DNA of 64,000 nucleotides from Temnopleurus reevesii (lineage: Eukaryota; Echinodermata; Echinoidea; Temnopleuroida; Temnopleuridae): the NCBI GenBank assembly GCA_036244855.1, contig BQKZ01000011.1, forward strand, positions 90,123 through 154,122, given 5' to 3'. The number at the start of each line of letters is the position of its first letter. The stretch's first letter is position 1. Positions 11,340 to 22,454 of the stretch are shown here, piece after piece. The notes beneath the pieces were generated by a model. It had not been told where the DNA came from, searched no databases, and saw only the letters and a list, made by a program, of their open reading frames with translations. A program made the position numbers and the translations under genes.

Positions 11340-12585
11340 CATCTATTCACTTACAAGAACACATCATTTTACGACTGCTCAAAAAGCCCTCCTTCCTCAT
11401 TCCGATTCGGTGTTTGGTGGTAATCGCTGTTCATTCATCAGAGTTCGTTTTAACGACCTCCTTTTTATAGCCCTCCGCGATTGTACTTTCCACCGTAATA
11501 CCTAAATACATGGCCATCCATCTCGAGCTCCAATTATCGAAACACCTTGTGCGCAGGAACTCAAATCGCGCCGCCCAGTGAGCAAAACAAACATTATTGC
11601 CCGACATAGCTTTTTGCAACGATTTTCCGGCTTCTTGGCCATTGAAAGTGAATAAACATGTCCATGATTTATAGAAATGTTTTTGATTTGTTTTTTCTAA
11701 ATGCCGCTCCGTGATGAGTCATGAATGTAACGACTCGCATAAATCTGTAATTTGAGTGGTTTTCCAGACATAAGACCTCTCTCAAAAAGCTTTTTCTTCA
11801 ATCACACATTCCATTACAGACTCTGTTCGTTAAAGGTAAAAAACTACATTTGCACACATTACGGTTATGCTTACAACTTGTGCACTTTGTATATGCCAAA
11901 ATAATAACCTCTATGAAGTATTTTGGTCGAATGTAGCCCAGAATATTTATTTCAAATAATAATCTATTCTATCATAATTCATCTTGACACCAACGGTATC
12001 GCGATACTCCTAGCGTATTACCACACGCACACAAAACATTGTAAGCGCAAGTACTATACAGTGTGCACTTCAATACACGGCCACACCATGCGGGAATACG
12101 CCCTGAGAGAGACTCTTGCGCTATTGGTCAACGAAGGGTCAACGGCTGTTTTGAATTTTGAACGCACGGTCCATTAATTCGAGGCCCGAATAAAATAATT
12201 ATTATTGAAATAACTATAAATGCACTTATCATGACCAATGTTTGTGCTTACTTGATTGGTGATAAGTTCTAACATTTAGTACTCTTCAACACAACCAGAC
12301 AACAATCTTGGAAAGTCAAATTTTAGGCTAAAAAAATTGTTTTCTACCTTTAACACATGTCATAAAATATGTTATTGTACTAAAGTAGCGTGTGTGATGC
12401 ATACCAATACCAATCATATACCAATCGACTTGTAAGCTGCAAGGTAACGGGATCGTTAGTCAAAGCTTGACAGTGGTAAGTAATTGTCCTCGAACAAGAG
12501 TTTAGCACCCAAGATTATTTGTCACTTTCATGACCGCCATTCGAAAACACTGCCGCTTTAGTTTTTATACTAATGTAATAGTAAT
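11340..12585. other. AT-rich stretch, nothing recognised
   Basis: No repeat family, exon-like segment or RNA gene that I can support. The short frames at 11431-11619 and 11923-12177 have no recognisable features. Confidence 0.4.
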
Positions 12586-12587
12586 AG

Positions 12588-12780
12588 TATATCTTATTTA
12601 CCTAGGGTAACCACTTTCAGATGTAAGATGTACTTCTACCGGGCCATGCATAACGTTAAGCTATTATTATCCTTCTCCATTCTTATAAATGCCGATCGCC
12701 TGGAAAGAAGGCAGATTAGGACCATAGTGAAAAACTGATTTTATCTGATTTAGTCATACTGTATGGATATGTCTGAATAA
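12588..12780 (-). mobile_element. tRNA-headed SINE S1, headless copy
   Basis: ATCTTATTTACC, GGGCCATGCATAACGTTAAG and GAAGGCAGATTAGGACC match the body of the next copy (12833-13066) in order, but the tRNA-like head is missing. It sits directly next to the AAT tract of the next copy. Confidence 0.7.
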
Positions 12781-12832
12781 TAAAATAATAATAATAATAA
12801 TAATAACAATAATAATAATAATAATAATAATA
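12781..12832. repeat. AAT microsatellite (SINE tail)
   Basis: About 17 near-perfect AAT units with one CAAT interruption. Its position at the end of a minus-strand SINE body suggests it is that SINE's tail. Confidence 0.85.
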
Positions 12833-13066
12833 TCTTATTTACCCAGGGTATCCACATTCAGCTGTAAGCTACCTGCTCTTTCATCGGGCCCTGCATAACA
12901 TTAAGTTATCATTACCCTTCTCCTTTTTTAAATGCCGAGCGCCTGGCAAGAAGGCAGATGGTCCCATTTTTATAAGTCTTTGGTATGACTCGGCCGGGGA
13001 TCGAACCCACGACCTTCCGTTCATGGGGTAGACGCTCTACCACTGAGCCACACATGACCGGTATAG
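12833..13066 (-). mobile_element. tRNA-headed SINE S1, full copy
   Basis: Read on the minus strand it starts with a tRNA-like head: a CTCAGTGGTAGAGCGTCTACC A-box region and GGGTTCGATCCCCGG as B-box (about 12995-13055). A body follows, then the AAT tail. The plus-strand copy at 46557-46830 has the same order. The head resembles a tRNA but continues into the SINE body, so it is not a tRNA gene. Confidence 0.85.
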
Positions 13067-13200
13067 TCACCATTCACCTTTCTCTATAAAGTGTTAAAAT
13101 CTATTTTGAAAGTCATAACTTGACATGGCTTGCATAGTTTATCCAGTAACAAGAGGATCTTCTTCAAATACACGACCTTTACACTAAAATGTCCTCATGA

Positions 13201-13457
13201 TTAAAAGGGGAACTTCACCCAAATATTAAAGTGCTCTCATTGGATGGAGAATAAACAATGGTTAACCATGAAAAGTGGTGCCAATTCCAACAAAAATCAT
13301 GATTTTTCAAAGTTTTGAAGAGAAAACTAAAATTTTGCCTACTTGTCTAGAAAAAGAAGGAATGTGAAAATTATTTGTACAAAGTGAAGGGGGAGTTCTC
13401 CATGTTGGAAGCCATCCACTGATAACACATCAATGTCTGGGTGAAGTTCCCCTTTAA
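13201..13457. mobile_element. TTAA-flanked MITE E
   Basis: AAGGGGAACTTCACCCA at left and TGGGTGAAGTTCCCCT at right form inverted ends, with TTAA at 13201-13204 and 13454-13457. It is 257 bp with no coding frame. The end sequence AGGGGAAC is shared with the long palindrome F (22508-23119), so both may use the same transposase type. A second left-end-like TTTAAAGGGGCAGTGACA begins at 13502 without a visible partner. Confidence 0.8.
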
Positions 13458-13499
13458 CTTGTTGGAAAGGGCTTACAGAGTAGCAATGAGAAAGTGTCA

Positions 13500-14105
13500 T
13501 ATTTTAAAGGGGCAGTGACAAGCTCGGGTAACAAATGATCCGATCTAAGTGCACTTGTCGATTACAGGCTTTCAGGGTCTCACTTTGCACGTAACCTAGC
13601 ACTTAAGGGTGACTTCGTGGAACGACTTGTAACCTAATTTAAAATCATTACCTAATCATACTATGGACGGGGTATCGGAGTTGATGTGTTGTGAGAAGCT
13701 AAATTAAGTTATATGTTAAGTCGTGTCTTGATACTCTCTTATATCATAATGATATTAATTTGCTTAGCAACAATATTGTTTGCAGCTGCGGAACATTACA
13801 ATAAAATCGCACCCTAAGATGTGGTGTGTTATTTCGAATAAGCTTTGTGATTGCTAAACATAAAGTTTTGTTAAGGTTTGTGTAAGCGTGATTAAGAGTG
13901 TTCAACAATGTTCAGTACGCTTCGTACTATATTTACAGTATGTGCCTTTATTGGAAACCGTACTGTCCCCTTTTCTTTTCGCTTGCTCTTTAAATAACAA
14001 GAGCAATTAAAATGACCGTCTTTAAGAAGACAGATCGCACTTGTTAATACGCGGTTGTAATATCACATGTTATATTTATGATAATATATAAATTGAAAAA
14101 TTGAA
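13500..14105. other. AT-rich stretch with a possible orphan transposon end
   Basis: Apart from the E-like left end at 13502, nothing is recognised. Confidence 0.35.
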
Positions 14106-14207
14106 GCATCAGGCTAAGGAATCGGGTGGGGGGGAGGAGAGACCTCCCCCCACCTAAAAAAAACACCCACAACAACAGGACGTAGATTATTTGAAAGCCA
14201 ATGGTTG

Positions 14208-14236
14208 CCCCCCCCCCCCCCCCCCCTCTTTTTCTC

Positions 14237-14289
<53 letters not shown>
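14208..14289 (+). repeat. Poly-C followed by CT microsatellite
   Basis: About 18 C, then CTCTTTTTCTCT and a long CT run. The strand is purely pyrimidine for about 80 bases apart from one G, so H-DNA is possible. The frames on both strands here are artefacts. Confidence 0.85.
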
Positions 14290-14290
<1 letters not shown>

Positions 14291-14415
14291 TAAAAAAAAT
14301 TCATGAGCCTTTTGTATCATCAATTTCGATCATAGAGTCCCGTAAATATTACATCATGAAGTCACTTCATGAAAAATGTCATGGCGACCATCTGTTGACG
14401 TTTTCCTATTACTCG

Positions 14416-14832
14416 CAAAGGCCGACTCGCACCATCGCGTTTTTAGCCTGCGTCGGCCTAGCGTTTTTGAAAATTGAAAACGCTCTCAGAGTGCTCAGTA
14501 TACGAGATCAGACGGTGGACTGACGTTTGGATTGCATTCAAGGTGCTCACTTCGAACGTCAGCCTAACGTATGACCTGCGTCTTTGTGAGTCCAGGGATG
14601 TGTCTCACCAAGATAAGAAAGACTTTACGCACGGCTTTATGTTCGACTGGTATCCCTTCTTGTGCTTAATAATTCATGATAGTGCGCACATTCAGCGCAA
14701 TAATGGATACCAGTCGAACGTAAAGTTGTGCGTGACTTTAAGAACGATTTGGGGAAGCACCTCCCAGGAGCGTTTTTTATATTAATAAAAGTTAGACCGA
14801 CGCAAAAACACAAATGTGTGTGTCGCCCTTAA
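14416..14832. mobile_element. Foldback MITE, family A copy 6, host of a nested element
   Basis: AGGCCGACTCGCACC at left and GTGTGTGTCGCCCT at right, with CAA/TAA flanks. The centre still shows GGTGGACTGACGTTTGG and its inverted partner. The right arm is split at CCAGGGA by family B (14600-14767), after which GGAGCGTTTTTTAT resumes. Confidence 0.8.
14600..14767. mobile_element. Foldback MITE, family B copy 1, nested in family A
   Basis: TGTCTCACCAAGATAAGAAA at left and a degraded inverted copy at right (GAACGATTTGGGGAAGCACC). The inner arms GTTCGACTGGTATCC and GGATACCAGTCGAAC are exact inverse matches. It is the same element as 26727-26897. Confidence 0.8.
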
Positions 14833-15054
14833 CATATTCATACCCTAATTGCACCCATAGTGCTACTGACAAAATTAATTATCCTTCTGCTTCTTTATGA
14901 TTTGCTTACAAATTATAATCACAGCTGGTGATTAAGGGAAGCTAATGTTATCGCAAAGAAAATACAAAGATGTGCAGACGATTAATCGGGTGTTGCTAGA
15001 AAGTTGCAATTGACCGCAACCTGCAGTTGATATGAACGCGACAATCGAAACTTG

Positions 15055-15189
15055 AGCCCCAGCCACATTGTAGCCCAGAAGCAACATGATTGAACACGAC
15101 TCTTTGTTAAGTTCACCGTTAACTGCCTCCGAACAAGTAGTCATGTTGAATCGTGTTGCTTCCGGGGTTCTATGATTGTAACTGGGGCA
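15055..15189. mobile_element. Foldback MITE, family C copy 1
   Basis: GCCCCAG at left and CTGGGGC at right close an imperfect palindrome with GAAGCAACATGATTGAACACG and its inverted partner. A second copy is nested in family A at 17875-18000. Confidence 0.7.
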
Positions 15190-15404
15190 CAATGATTCGT
15201 GCGCCTCTGTTTAGAGGGCAGATCGTTCAACTGATTACTAGTTGTTTTACGATCAACTTATCTTTCTAGCCGCACCCCACGGGGAATAATGTGGATAAGA
15301 ATTAAGGTGGAGACAGTATTTATGAACAGATTGCGCACATGATTTATTGTTGAAGAAGATGACGACGAAAGATTTATTCGATTGTATCGCGAGTAGATGA
15401 GATG

Positions 15405-15535
15405 GGGAGAGAAATATATGGGGATGGGAAGAGGTGGAAGGAAAAGAGAGAGAAAGAGATATATAGAGATAGAAGGGGGCGAGAGAAGGAGAGTATACAC
15501 AAACACAAGCCCACACACTCAACACACACACAAAA
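15405..15535 (+). repeat. GA-rich then CA-rich simple sequence
   Basis: Purine-rich GAGA/GGAA run, then ACACAC. The long minus-strand frames crossing it are simple-sequence artefacts. Confidence 0.75.
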
Positions 15536-15659
15536 TCTTTTAGTTGTGGGTCTGAAATGCTAGCCAAGGGATAAACGGATAAAAAGTGAAATAACTTATC
15601 AATCAACGAAGCTCCCTCTATCAATGAGCTCAAGCGAATAGTTATTTTACCGAAAAAAG

Positions 15660-16285
15660 AAAAATCATGCTCGTCTCAAATCCCCCGCCCCTAAAAATCT
15701 ACTTTTGTGTCTGCTAATTGTTGAAATCACTTTAACAATATGTTTATGCAACTCCATTCAGACATAGTTCTCGCCAAAATGATTTGTAATGATAGAAAAT
15801 TTAACAAGGGGTTTTAACAGTGCGGCCAGTCAACCATTTGCAAATTCGGTTATCTAATTCCTCTATGATATTACGAAACAGCCCGTACCTCAAAGGGCGA
15901 TACAATAATTATCTTACATCAGTGCAAAAGTGGCCTTTCTGAAAAGAACAGTCTTAACCATTCATTAATAAAGAAAGTCAATAATACTTCACGACTTAGA
16001 CACTCGAGCTATCTTTATATAGGTATGCAAACATCGGCCAAGGTTAGGATTGATCAATATTTTGATGATGAAAATTAATTACTCGAGGGTAATCAAATGG
16101 GTTCAGCTGAGGAATGCAGAGAGATGTCACGGAGAAGTCGGGGGCAGATTCATCTCCCCGTCCCGCTGAATATACTTTCGCAATGATAATAAAGAGTGGA
16201 CGATAGGTTGAAAAAAATCATCCATGTACTAATGTTCTATGCCAAATCATTATGGAAAGCCACAGGTTAATATAAGGAAATCCTA
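15660..16285. other. AT-rich stretch, nothing recognised
   Basis: No feature that I can support. Confidence 0.4.
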
Positions 16286-16289
16286 TACG

Positions 16290-16745
16290 CTTAGGAATAA
16301 CGGTGGAACATTGTACCTTTAAACGTGCAAAAAAAATGTAACACTGTGAACACATTTATGCCTTGGTGAAATATTGCACCTCAGTGTTTGGAGAAATTTG
16401 GATCCACAACCACTGACAACAGGTATGATTCTGCATTTCGCTTAGTGATAATAATATTCTATCATTCAACCCTTAAGCCAGGATGTGGGATTGCTTGGTT
16501 TTAGCTTATTTAAATATATCAAACAATGTCTACATAACATACAAGAGTGTTCGCCCGCCGCTGTCAAACGGTGCGATATTGAACCTTTTTCTTTAGTTCG
16601 TACCCTTTATCAGTGTTTATGTACCTTTTTTGTTGAGCTTTGTATGCATCGAAAGGGTGCCATACAGTATTGCACCTTTGTGGTTTTGCTGGAGAGAGTG
16701 AATGCTTGCACCCCATGTGAACCTCTTTATCTTAGTGAGTTATGA
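16290..16745. repeat. Diverged dispersed repeat with GGTGCAA/TTGCACC blocks
   Basis: Shares GGTGAAATATTGCA, a GGATTGCTTGGTTTT-like block and repeated TTGCACC/GGTGCAA words with 30920-31370, in the same order. A smaller relative may lie at 29068-29190. The 86-codon frame at 16485-16745 is probably part of this repeat. Confidence 0.45.
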
Positions 16746-16749
16746 GTAA

Positions 16750-17775
16750 TCAATATATAATTATATTATTGTATTCTAGCATGAAAATGTAACACAATCT
16801 TAATGACACAGCTTTCTATTTTTGGTAACTTTGACATAAAATTATAATATAGGGTTCTTCTGTTCATAATTTTATACTATTTTCAAAATAATTTGAATTT
16901 CACTTCGCGCAGAATGCAAAAGGTTTCATAAATGACTTTAGCGGGATCGAATAATGTAATTCTTAAATCGCTTGAGAACAGTAAAAAATTGGCTGGGAAA
17001 ATCTATAACCTGACATTATAGCAACCTTCATTTATATGAATTTCTATTCTCAACCGGGATATGATAATATAAAACAGGAAAAGTCTAAGTGTAATGTGAG
17101 ATTCATTCCAAAAATAGTAGATCAACAGATAATACGACAAGAGTTTGATCAGCTGTAGATCGTTTACCATCAATCAAAAAACTGATTGAACAGTGCAAAT
17201 AGCAAAATGTCTTGCAGTCCATTGGACCTATATTCCAAAAGTTTGAACTCAGCTGTTTAAAATTGACAAGGTACGCTCTAAAAGAACAAAATGTTGATTT
17301 GGGAAGGAGTGCTTTACAAAGAGTAACATTCAAGTTGAAATACGGTGAATCGTTTTTGTTTTCACTTTCTTTTAAATTGTGACATCCATAATCGCTCTCA
17401 TGGAGGTAAATTCTTTTAACAATGTACTCTCCTTTAAGATTGAACACATTTACTATTTTTAAATTTCCATTTTGCATAATTTTGGGCTTTTTACCAATTG
17501 GTTCAATTTATAATTTTGATTCACTTTCAGAAATTATTTAGAATGGCCAATGTTATTGATTCACTATCAGAAACACCCTTCTTTTAGCGAATTTCTAAAT
17601 TTGCCATTTTACTCATTAATAATTATGTTTGTCTCCGATTAGTGAGGTGCGTGAAATTTCGACTGGGTCTGAATATTACCGAGTTGACAATTAGTCCACT
17701 TCATTTATCGATGACCCCAATCCTGTAATTATGGTGTGTGTTAATTATTTTCACTTCGATAAAGGGGTATAATCC
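16750..17775. other. AT-rich stretch, nothing recognised
   Basis: Includes a 124-codon minus-strand frame (17103-17477) without any recognisable domain or exon signals. I do not call it a gene. Confidence 0.4.
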
Positions 17776-17779
17776 GCGT

Positions 17780-18079
17780 TTACAGGCTGACTCAAATATT
17801 TGCGTATTTAGCCTGCTGAGCGCAAGCCGAACGTAAGTCCATCAGCAAATCCGCACATTGGCGCGCCAGTCCAAGTCACATACAGCTCCGATTCAACACG
17901 ACTCAACACGATTCTTTGTCACTGTTTGCCCTGTCGAATCATGAACAAAAAATCGTGTTGAGTCGTGTTATTTCAGGAATTCTTTGAGACTGGGGTTTAA
18001 GAGAGCGTTTTAAATTAAAATAAAAATTATAACGCTTCGCCGAAGCAGCCTAAACACGCAATGATGTGAGTCGTCATTA
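17780..18079. mobile_element. Foldback MITE, family A copy 7, host of family C
   Basis: CAGGCTGACTCAAATATTTGCG at left and CGCAATGATGTGAGTCGTCA at right, with TTA at 17780-17782 and 18077-18079. Part of the left half is deleted. The right arm is interrupted by family C (17875-18000) after GCGCCAGTCCAAG and resumes at GAGAGCGTTTT. Confidence 0.75.
17875..18000. mobile_element. Foldback MITE, family C copy 2, nested in family A
   Basis: Inverted arms AACACGACTCAACACGATT and AATCGTGTTGAGTCGTGTT match exactly over 19 bases. The right end GAGACTGGGG resembles copy 1. It is the second of two foldbacks found inside family A copies. Confidence 0.75.
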
Positions 18080-18175
18080 AAAGAGAGAAAGAGAGTGAGA
18101 GAGAGAAAGAGGGAAAGGGAAAGAAAGGGAGGGGGGGGGCAGTAAAAAATAGAGAGAGAGAAATAGAGGGATATT
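18078..18175 (+). repeat. GA-rich simple sequence with a G9 run
   Basis: AGAGAG and GGGAAAG runs with nine consecutive G near 18131-18139. Confidence 0.8.
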
Positions 18176-18179
18176 TTTA

Positions 18180-19255
18180 CATCATTATTTATTACGAAAT
18201 GTTAATCCTCCAGCATGCAGTGATACATACGTTGATTGAAGATCGAGATGTCGCCAATTTTAATGAGTATATAATTGAAATGTCGATTTCTAGGTAATTA
18301 TTTCCGGAAAAAAGAAGTCAGGGGTTTCCTAGCCTTTTATAAGAATGCATGACCAATAAGAGTAATGAATAATGAGAACTTAATTAAAGAAGAAATTCGC
18401 TCGATTATGAATAAGAAATATATTACTTTATGACTATCTGTGCATGAAAACTTATCGGTGAATAAATGACGAATAACAAGAAATGAATAATAAAAAACTT
18501 ATTAGAAATAAATAATTTAAGAATGCATTCATTCTTACAATGGCTTCCTCATGTTATTACAGAAGGAAGAACACACAAAATCCGTAATTAGCTAATGGTG
18601 CATCAGGCTCATTTCAGGTACGTGGAAGAGGTCTGTCCCATCTCCTCCATAAAGATATTGGGGTTTGGTCGACTTGGATTTATTTTACATAAAAGCAGTA
18701 AATAGACAACCTTATTTCATGAGACATGGTTATTTCACTGCATGGAGGAGATTCTGTAGACCCTTTGTTGACCCTTTCACATAATGGTCAATATACCAGA
18801 ATGTGCAGATGTGTCAAATGTAGGTGCTGCATTTTTCTGTTGTCAGGGGGGGGGGGGATGACCATCGCGAGTTCAAACCAAGACCAGTATTGTCAGTCAG
18901 TACCATTTATATCGTGTTAGATTGCCTTTAAAAAATATATATACCCGTCAAGTACTGTTAATGGGCATACTGTAGATATTTGTGTAACCGGGTAACATTG
19001 CCTGTTGTAATCCGGCAGAAATGTCTTGTTTTAAGAGAAAACGAGCCATTTATATGTCATGCCCTCATGTAGCAGTGGATAAGTAATATACAGCTTACTG
19101 GAAGTATTTTTCTTCATTTTTTAGGTTTCATGCGATGCAACCACTATTTTACTTCCCTACTCAGTCATTTGTCACAAATTCCCTATTCATCTTTTAATAT
19201 TTGCCTCTTCTTTTTTGTTCGTTCTACAGGCGTCATCTCGACCGTTTCTGCTGAT
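18180..19255. other. AT-rich stretch; G-run at about 18846
   Basis: No gene seen. A run of about 13 G lies near 18846-18858. A pyrimidine-rich tract followed by TCTACAG at about 19206-19229 looks like a splice acceptor, but only a few codons follow before a stop, so I do not call an exon. Confidence 0.4.
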
Positions 19256-19261
19256 GGTTAG

Positions 19262-19760
19262 AGCGATACGGAACTATCTTGGATAGCATCTTTGAATAGC
19301 ATCTTCAGCGTGCATCATTGCCACCACTCCTACCTGCGGGAAACAGTGTTTACCCCTAATGCTTCATGAACGCACCCCATCCAGTGTCGAATGCATTAAG
19401 AATTCTATGGATCGAATGTTCAACGTTCTAAAGTCGTGGAACAACAAGATGCTACCCATAGAGTCTTAAATATCAGCTTCCGCATGCATCATCCCAACCA
19501 TTCCGTGCTAAGGGAACCAGTGTTTACCCCTAATGCTAAAGACATCCCATCCTATTTCGAACTTGTGAATACTTCAACTGGTCAAATGCTCAACTCTCTG
19601 AAGTCATGGAACAGTAAAGTGTTACCCATACAATCTTAGATAGTATATTCGGTAAGCATCTTTCAACCTGACATTAGCTACAGGAACCCAAGTTTGCCCT
19701 TAGCGCTTCAAGAGCACATCTCATATTGTGTCGAACTCATGAAGATGGGACTAAATTATT
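19262..19760 (+). repeat. Tandem repeat, about 172 bp, three copies
   Basis: The landmark AGTGTTTACCCCTAATGC occurs at about 19345 and 19519, with a degraded third copy (AAGTTTGCCCTTAGCGC) at about 19690. Each is followed by a CATCCC/TCGAA block and then a GTCATGGAACA/AAGT block. The copies are well diverged, so the duplication is old. Confidence 0.8.
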
Positions 19761-20159
19761 AACACCCAAGGGTTGGAAAACGGCGGAGTTATACAGCGAA
19801 AGGCTTGAGACCGACCATCATCTCATGTCTAATAGATGTCAACTTTAATACAACCAAGCGATTAATGATCTGAGTGTTGCAGAACAAACGCACTACATTA
19901 ATTCTACTGAAAGTTTTTTTGTGAAATTAGAGGAGTGCCAATGAAGATGTGGAATTAATTCCTAATGTTGTTGGATATTTTGGAATACTCCAATGCATCG
20001 ATTGATGAAAAGAACCTTTACTTCACGAGAGCAAACTTTCGACAATTGCTAATCGCCCTCATCTCGTATTTCCTTGCATAGATATCCCATTCAATCGCAA
20101 TTCCTAGTTACAATTTTCCAATTATATCTCACTCAGTACCACCATGATGACAATTAGCA

Positions 20160-20190
20160 TAACGATGAAGATGATGATGATGATGATGAC
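20160..20190 (+). repeat. GAT microsatellite
   Basis: GATGAAGATGATGATGATGATGATGAC-type run of about 30 bases. Confidence 0.8.
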
Positions 20191-20382
20191 TAAAACGCCC
20201 TCTCCAGTTACGCTCTTTAAAGCCGACACCTGTAATTGATATTCCCGCTCAGCGACTGCTATTTTTGGCGCCAACTCTCTGGGGACCACGCGAAGAGAGA
20301 AAGAGACACTTTCGGGGTTAATTGTGGATAATTACTATACTCATTGATCATTCCCTGGGCGACAGCGGGATCGACGTCCAAC

Positions 20383-20445
20383 ATGATGTCACGACGATCG
20401 AGCAAGTTTCGACAGACGACGCGGAAGAGCGTGGGACAACGGAGG
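20383..20445 (+). CDS. Possible short first coding exon (hypothetical)
   Basis: A GC-richer patch (about 20230-20450) in AT-rich surroundings holds ATGATG at 20383, with an in-frame TAA upstream at 20329. The 21 codons (starting MMSRRSSKF, basic and Ser/Arg-rich) end at AGG followed by GTGAGT (20446-20451), a near-consensus splice donor, phase 0. A TTTGGCGCC word at about 20265 resembles an E2F site. No acceptor exon or homology is visible. The minus strand is also open over 20259-20501. Chance is a real alternative. Confidence 0.25.
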
Positions 20446-20461
20446 GTGAGTATGAAATATC

Positions 20462-20541
20462 TTAACCCATTAAATGCTGGAACCGGGTAGTCCATGCACA
20501 AAGTCTATGGAAATTACGGAATTCAGTAGTCAATAGGTTAA
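20462..20541. mobile_element. 80 bp TTAA MITE, family G copy 1
   Basis: Runs exactly from TTAA (20462-20465) to TTAA (20538-20541) with ends CCCATTAAATGCTGG and CAGTAGTCAATAGG. It matches the 80 bp copy at 26488-26567 over most of its length, including GGGTAGTCC and GAATTCAGTAGTCAAT. CCC-type ends with TTAA targets suggest piggyBac mobilisation (inference). Confidence 0.75.
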
Positions 20542-20880
20542 GATACCAAAATATATACGGTGCTAAATGCTTTATTGATACATGCAAAAATGCACTCAAA
20601 CTTGACCTCTACTGCCTTTTGGTACAATGTAGAAGACAAATTATAAAACGAAATTATATCATTGTTCCCGGGAAGAAGTAAACTGCGTGATAATACGATA
20701 AAAATACATTCAAGTACGAAAACTAAAACAATACAATGAATTAATATATATTATGATTGACAGCTGCATACATGCATTGCAATGCTTTGATAGGCAATGT
20801 TTCTAAAAAGTGTCTTAATCCAAGATGTTTTTCACCGATTATTAATGTTAGGATTTCGCTAATACCATAAACATAAACAC

Positions 20881-21124
20881 ATGGGGTGACTTCAAGTACG
20901 GTGTTCGGTGTTGGTGTTGGTGTTCAGAGAACAAAACGCTCCGTAAACCGAGCTCAAACACCGTTGGTCAGTTTACAGAAGTGATACAGAAACGGCCGGA
21001 CATACGTCAGAATCTTGCGAGGTCAACCCCAACACCGACAGACTTCAGGTTTGGTGTTAAGGCTGGTGTTAGTTTTGCTGCAACACCAACACCAGCGTTC
21101 AAAACCGTACTTGAAGTCACCCAT
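20881..21124. mobile_element. Inverted-repeat MITE, family H
   Basis: ATGGGGTGACTTCAAGTACG at left and CGTACTTGAAGTCACCCAT at right are inverse matches. Inside each end is a GGTGTTGG/CCAACACC repeat region. Total about 243 bp with no coding frame. Target duplication is not clear. Only one copy is seen in the window. Confidence 0.8.
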
Positions 21125-21129
21125 TGAAC

Positions 21130-21960
21130 TATTATGATGATGCATGATTTGTATGATGATGCAAAGTAGTGTTCTAACATAATACTTAATGATTCATCGG
21201 AATAACAATTATCATCATTAATTATCATCAGCTTATATGTCCATATCTAACGAAGATAAAAAAAAAGCTTCGACATGATGAAATGGGTATACATCTGAAG
21301 GGTATCCAACTTATGAGATTTCAACAAATATTTTGGCAATTTTGAATTTACTCAATGTATCAATTACCTTTACCAAAGCCTTGAATGTACTCCTTTTATC
21401 CTGATCAAGTGAAATTGAACCTCTAATTTCTGTTCCCTCTGTATATATGTGTGTTGTTGTATTTCCAATTGCTCCCCTTGTCTAATTTCCAAGCTTTAAG
21501 TTTGCACCAGGGCATATTAGCCAACTTTCGAATTTCGCATATCACGCAAAGAGGTAGAACTTTTCGTGCCGAGATGTGAAACATATTTGTTAAACAAAAA
21601 TTGCGGTCCAGACGAAACCGGAATCGAAAAAGAACGTTGCACTGAAAGCCTTAGTTAGAGCAGCGTATTCAAATTTAATATGCCGTTATTAAGGAAATAA
21701 AATTCCTGGAAATATTGCCCTCAGTCCATCAGGTGACCATCTTGTTTTGTAATCATAAATACGAAAAATAGAATCATATTGCATATTATACATCATCTGA
21801 ATAATTGAACTGATGTGCTAGATTAATTGAAATGAAATCTTGGAATCTACCCTTACATGTTTTGCTGTAATGAAATTAGGACTTACTACAGTTTTATTAA
21901 ATGGTGATGCTGTTTAAAGTGGTTCTGGGAATTGTTGTGTATACGTGGGACGTCGGTACC
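21130..21960. other. AT-rich stretch, nothing recognised
   Basis: No feature that I can support. Confidence 0.4.
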
Positions 21961-21970
21961 TTAATTATAT

Positions 21971-22240
21971 ATATGTTTGTGTGTGTGTGTCTGTGCTTGA
22001 TATGTTTTTTTCTGTATGTTTGTGTGTATAAGAGTTTGTAGGTACGTGATACATTTGCGTGTGTGTGTTTCGATCCACTTGATTACTCACTTGGTTATCT
22101 AAGTGAGATGTTAACACATCGCAATGCGTCATTTGGTCCACTATTGTGTATACACGTGTAACTGTTTGTTTGTGTGCGTCATCGTGTGTTTTGTGTATAC
22201 GCCTGGCTTTGTGTATGTATTCATCTGTGTGTGTTTTGGT
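21971..22240 (+). repeat. Degenerate GT-rich region
   Basis: Scattered TGTGTG runs. The His/Thr-rich minus-strand frames are artefacts. Confidence 0.75.
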
Positions 22241-22454
22241 GATGAAGAGCGTGTGATAGTTATGTAAAACACACATCTTACATTAAAGTAACTTTTTATG
22301 TCTTCGATAAAAAGATACTGACACATATTGTGGAAAACTGCATTTCTTAAACAAAAACAATAATACCATTTTACCATACCATTTTAATGAGTTTAGTCAA
22401 TAAATATGAGCGTGATTACTCAAAGCATAGAGTGAAATCGACATCTGCTCAGAA

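Noticed and set aside
12995..13055. Possible tRNA genes (also at 28943, 34941, 45040 and 46570)
   Set aside because: A- and B-box matches are good but stems are poor and each continues into a SINE body or tail.
17103..17477. 124-codon minus-strand frame
   Set aside because: No recognisable motif, and frames of this length are expected occasionally in 64 kb.
19206..19260. Splice-acceptor-like pyrimidine tract and TCTACAG
   Set aside because: Only about nine codons follow before a stop, and no upstream exon is visible.
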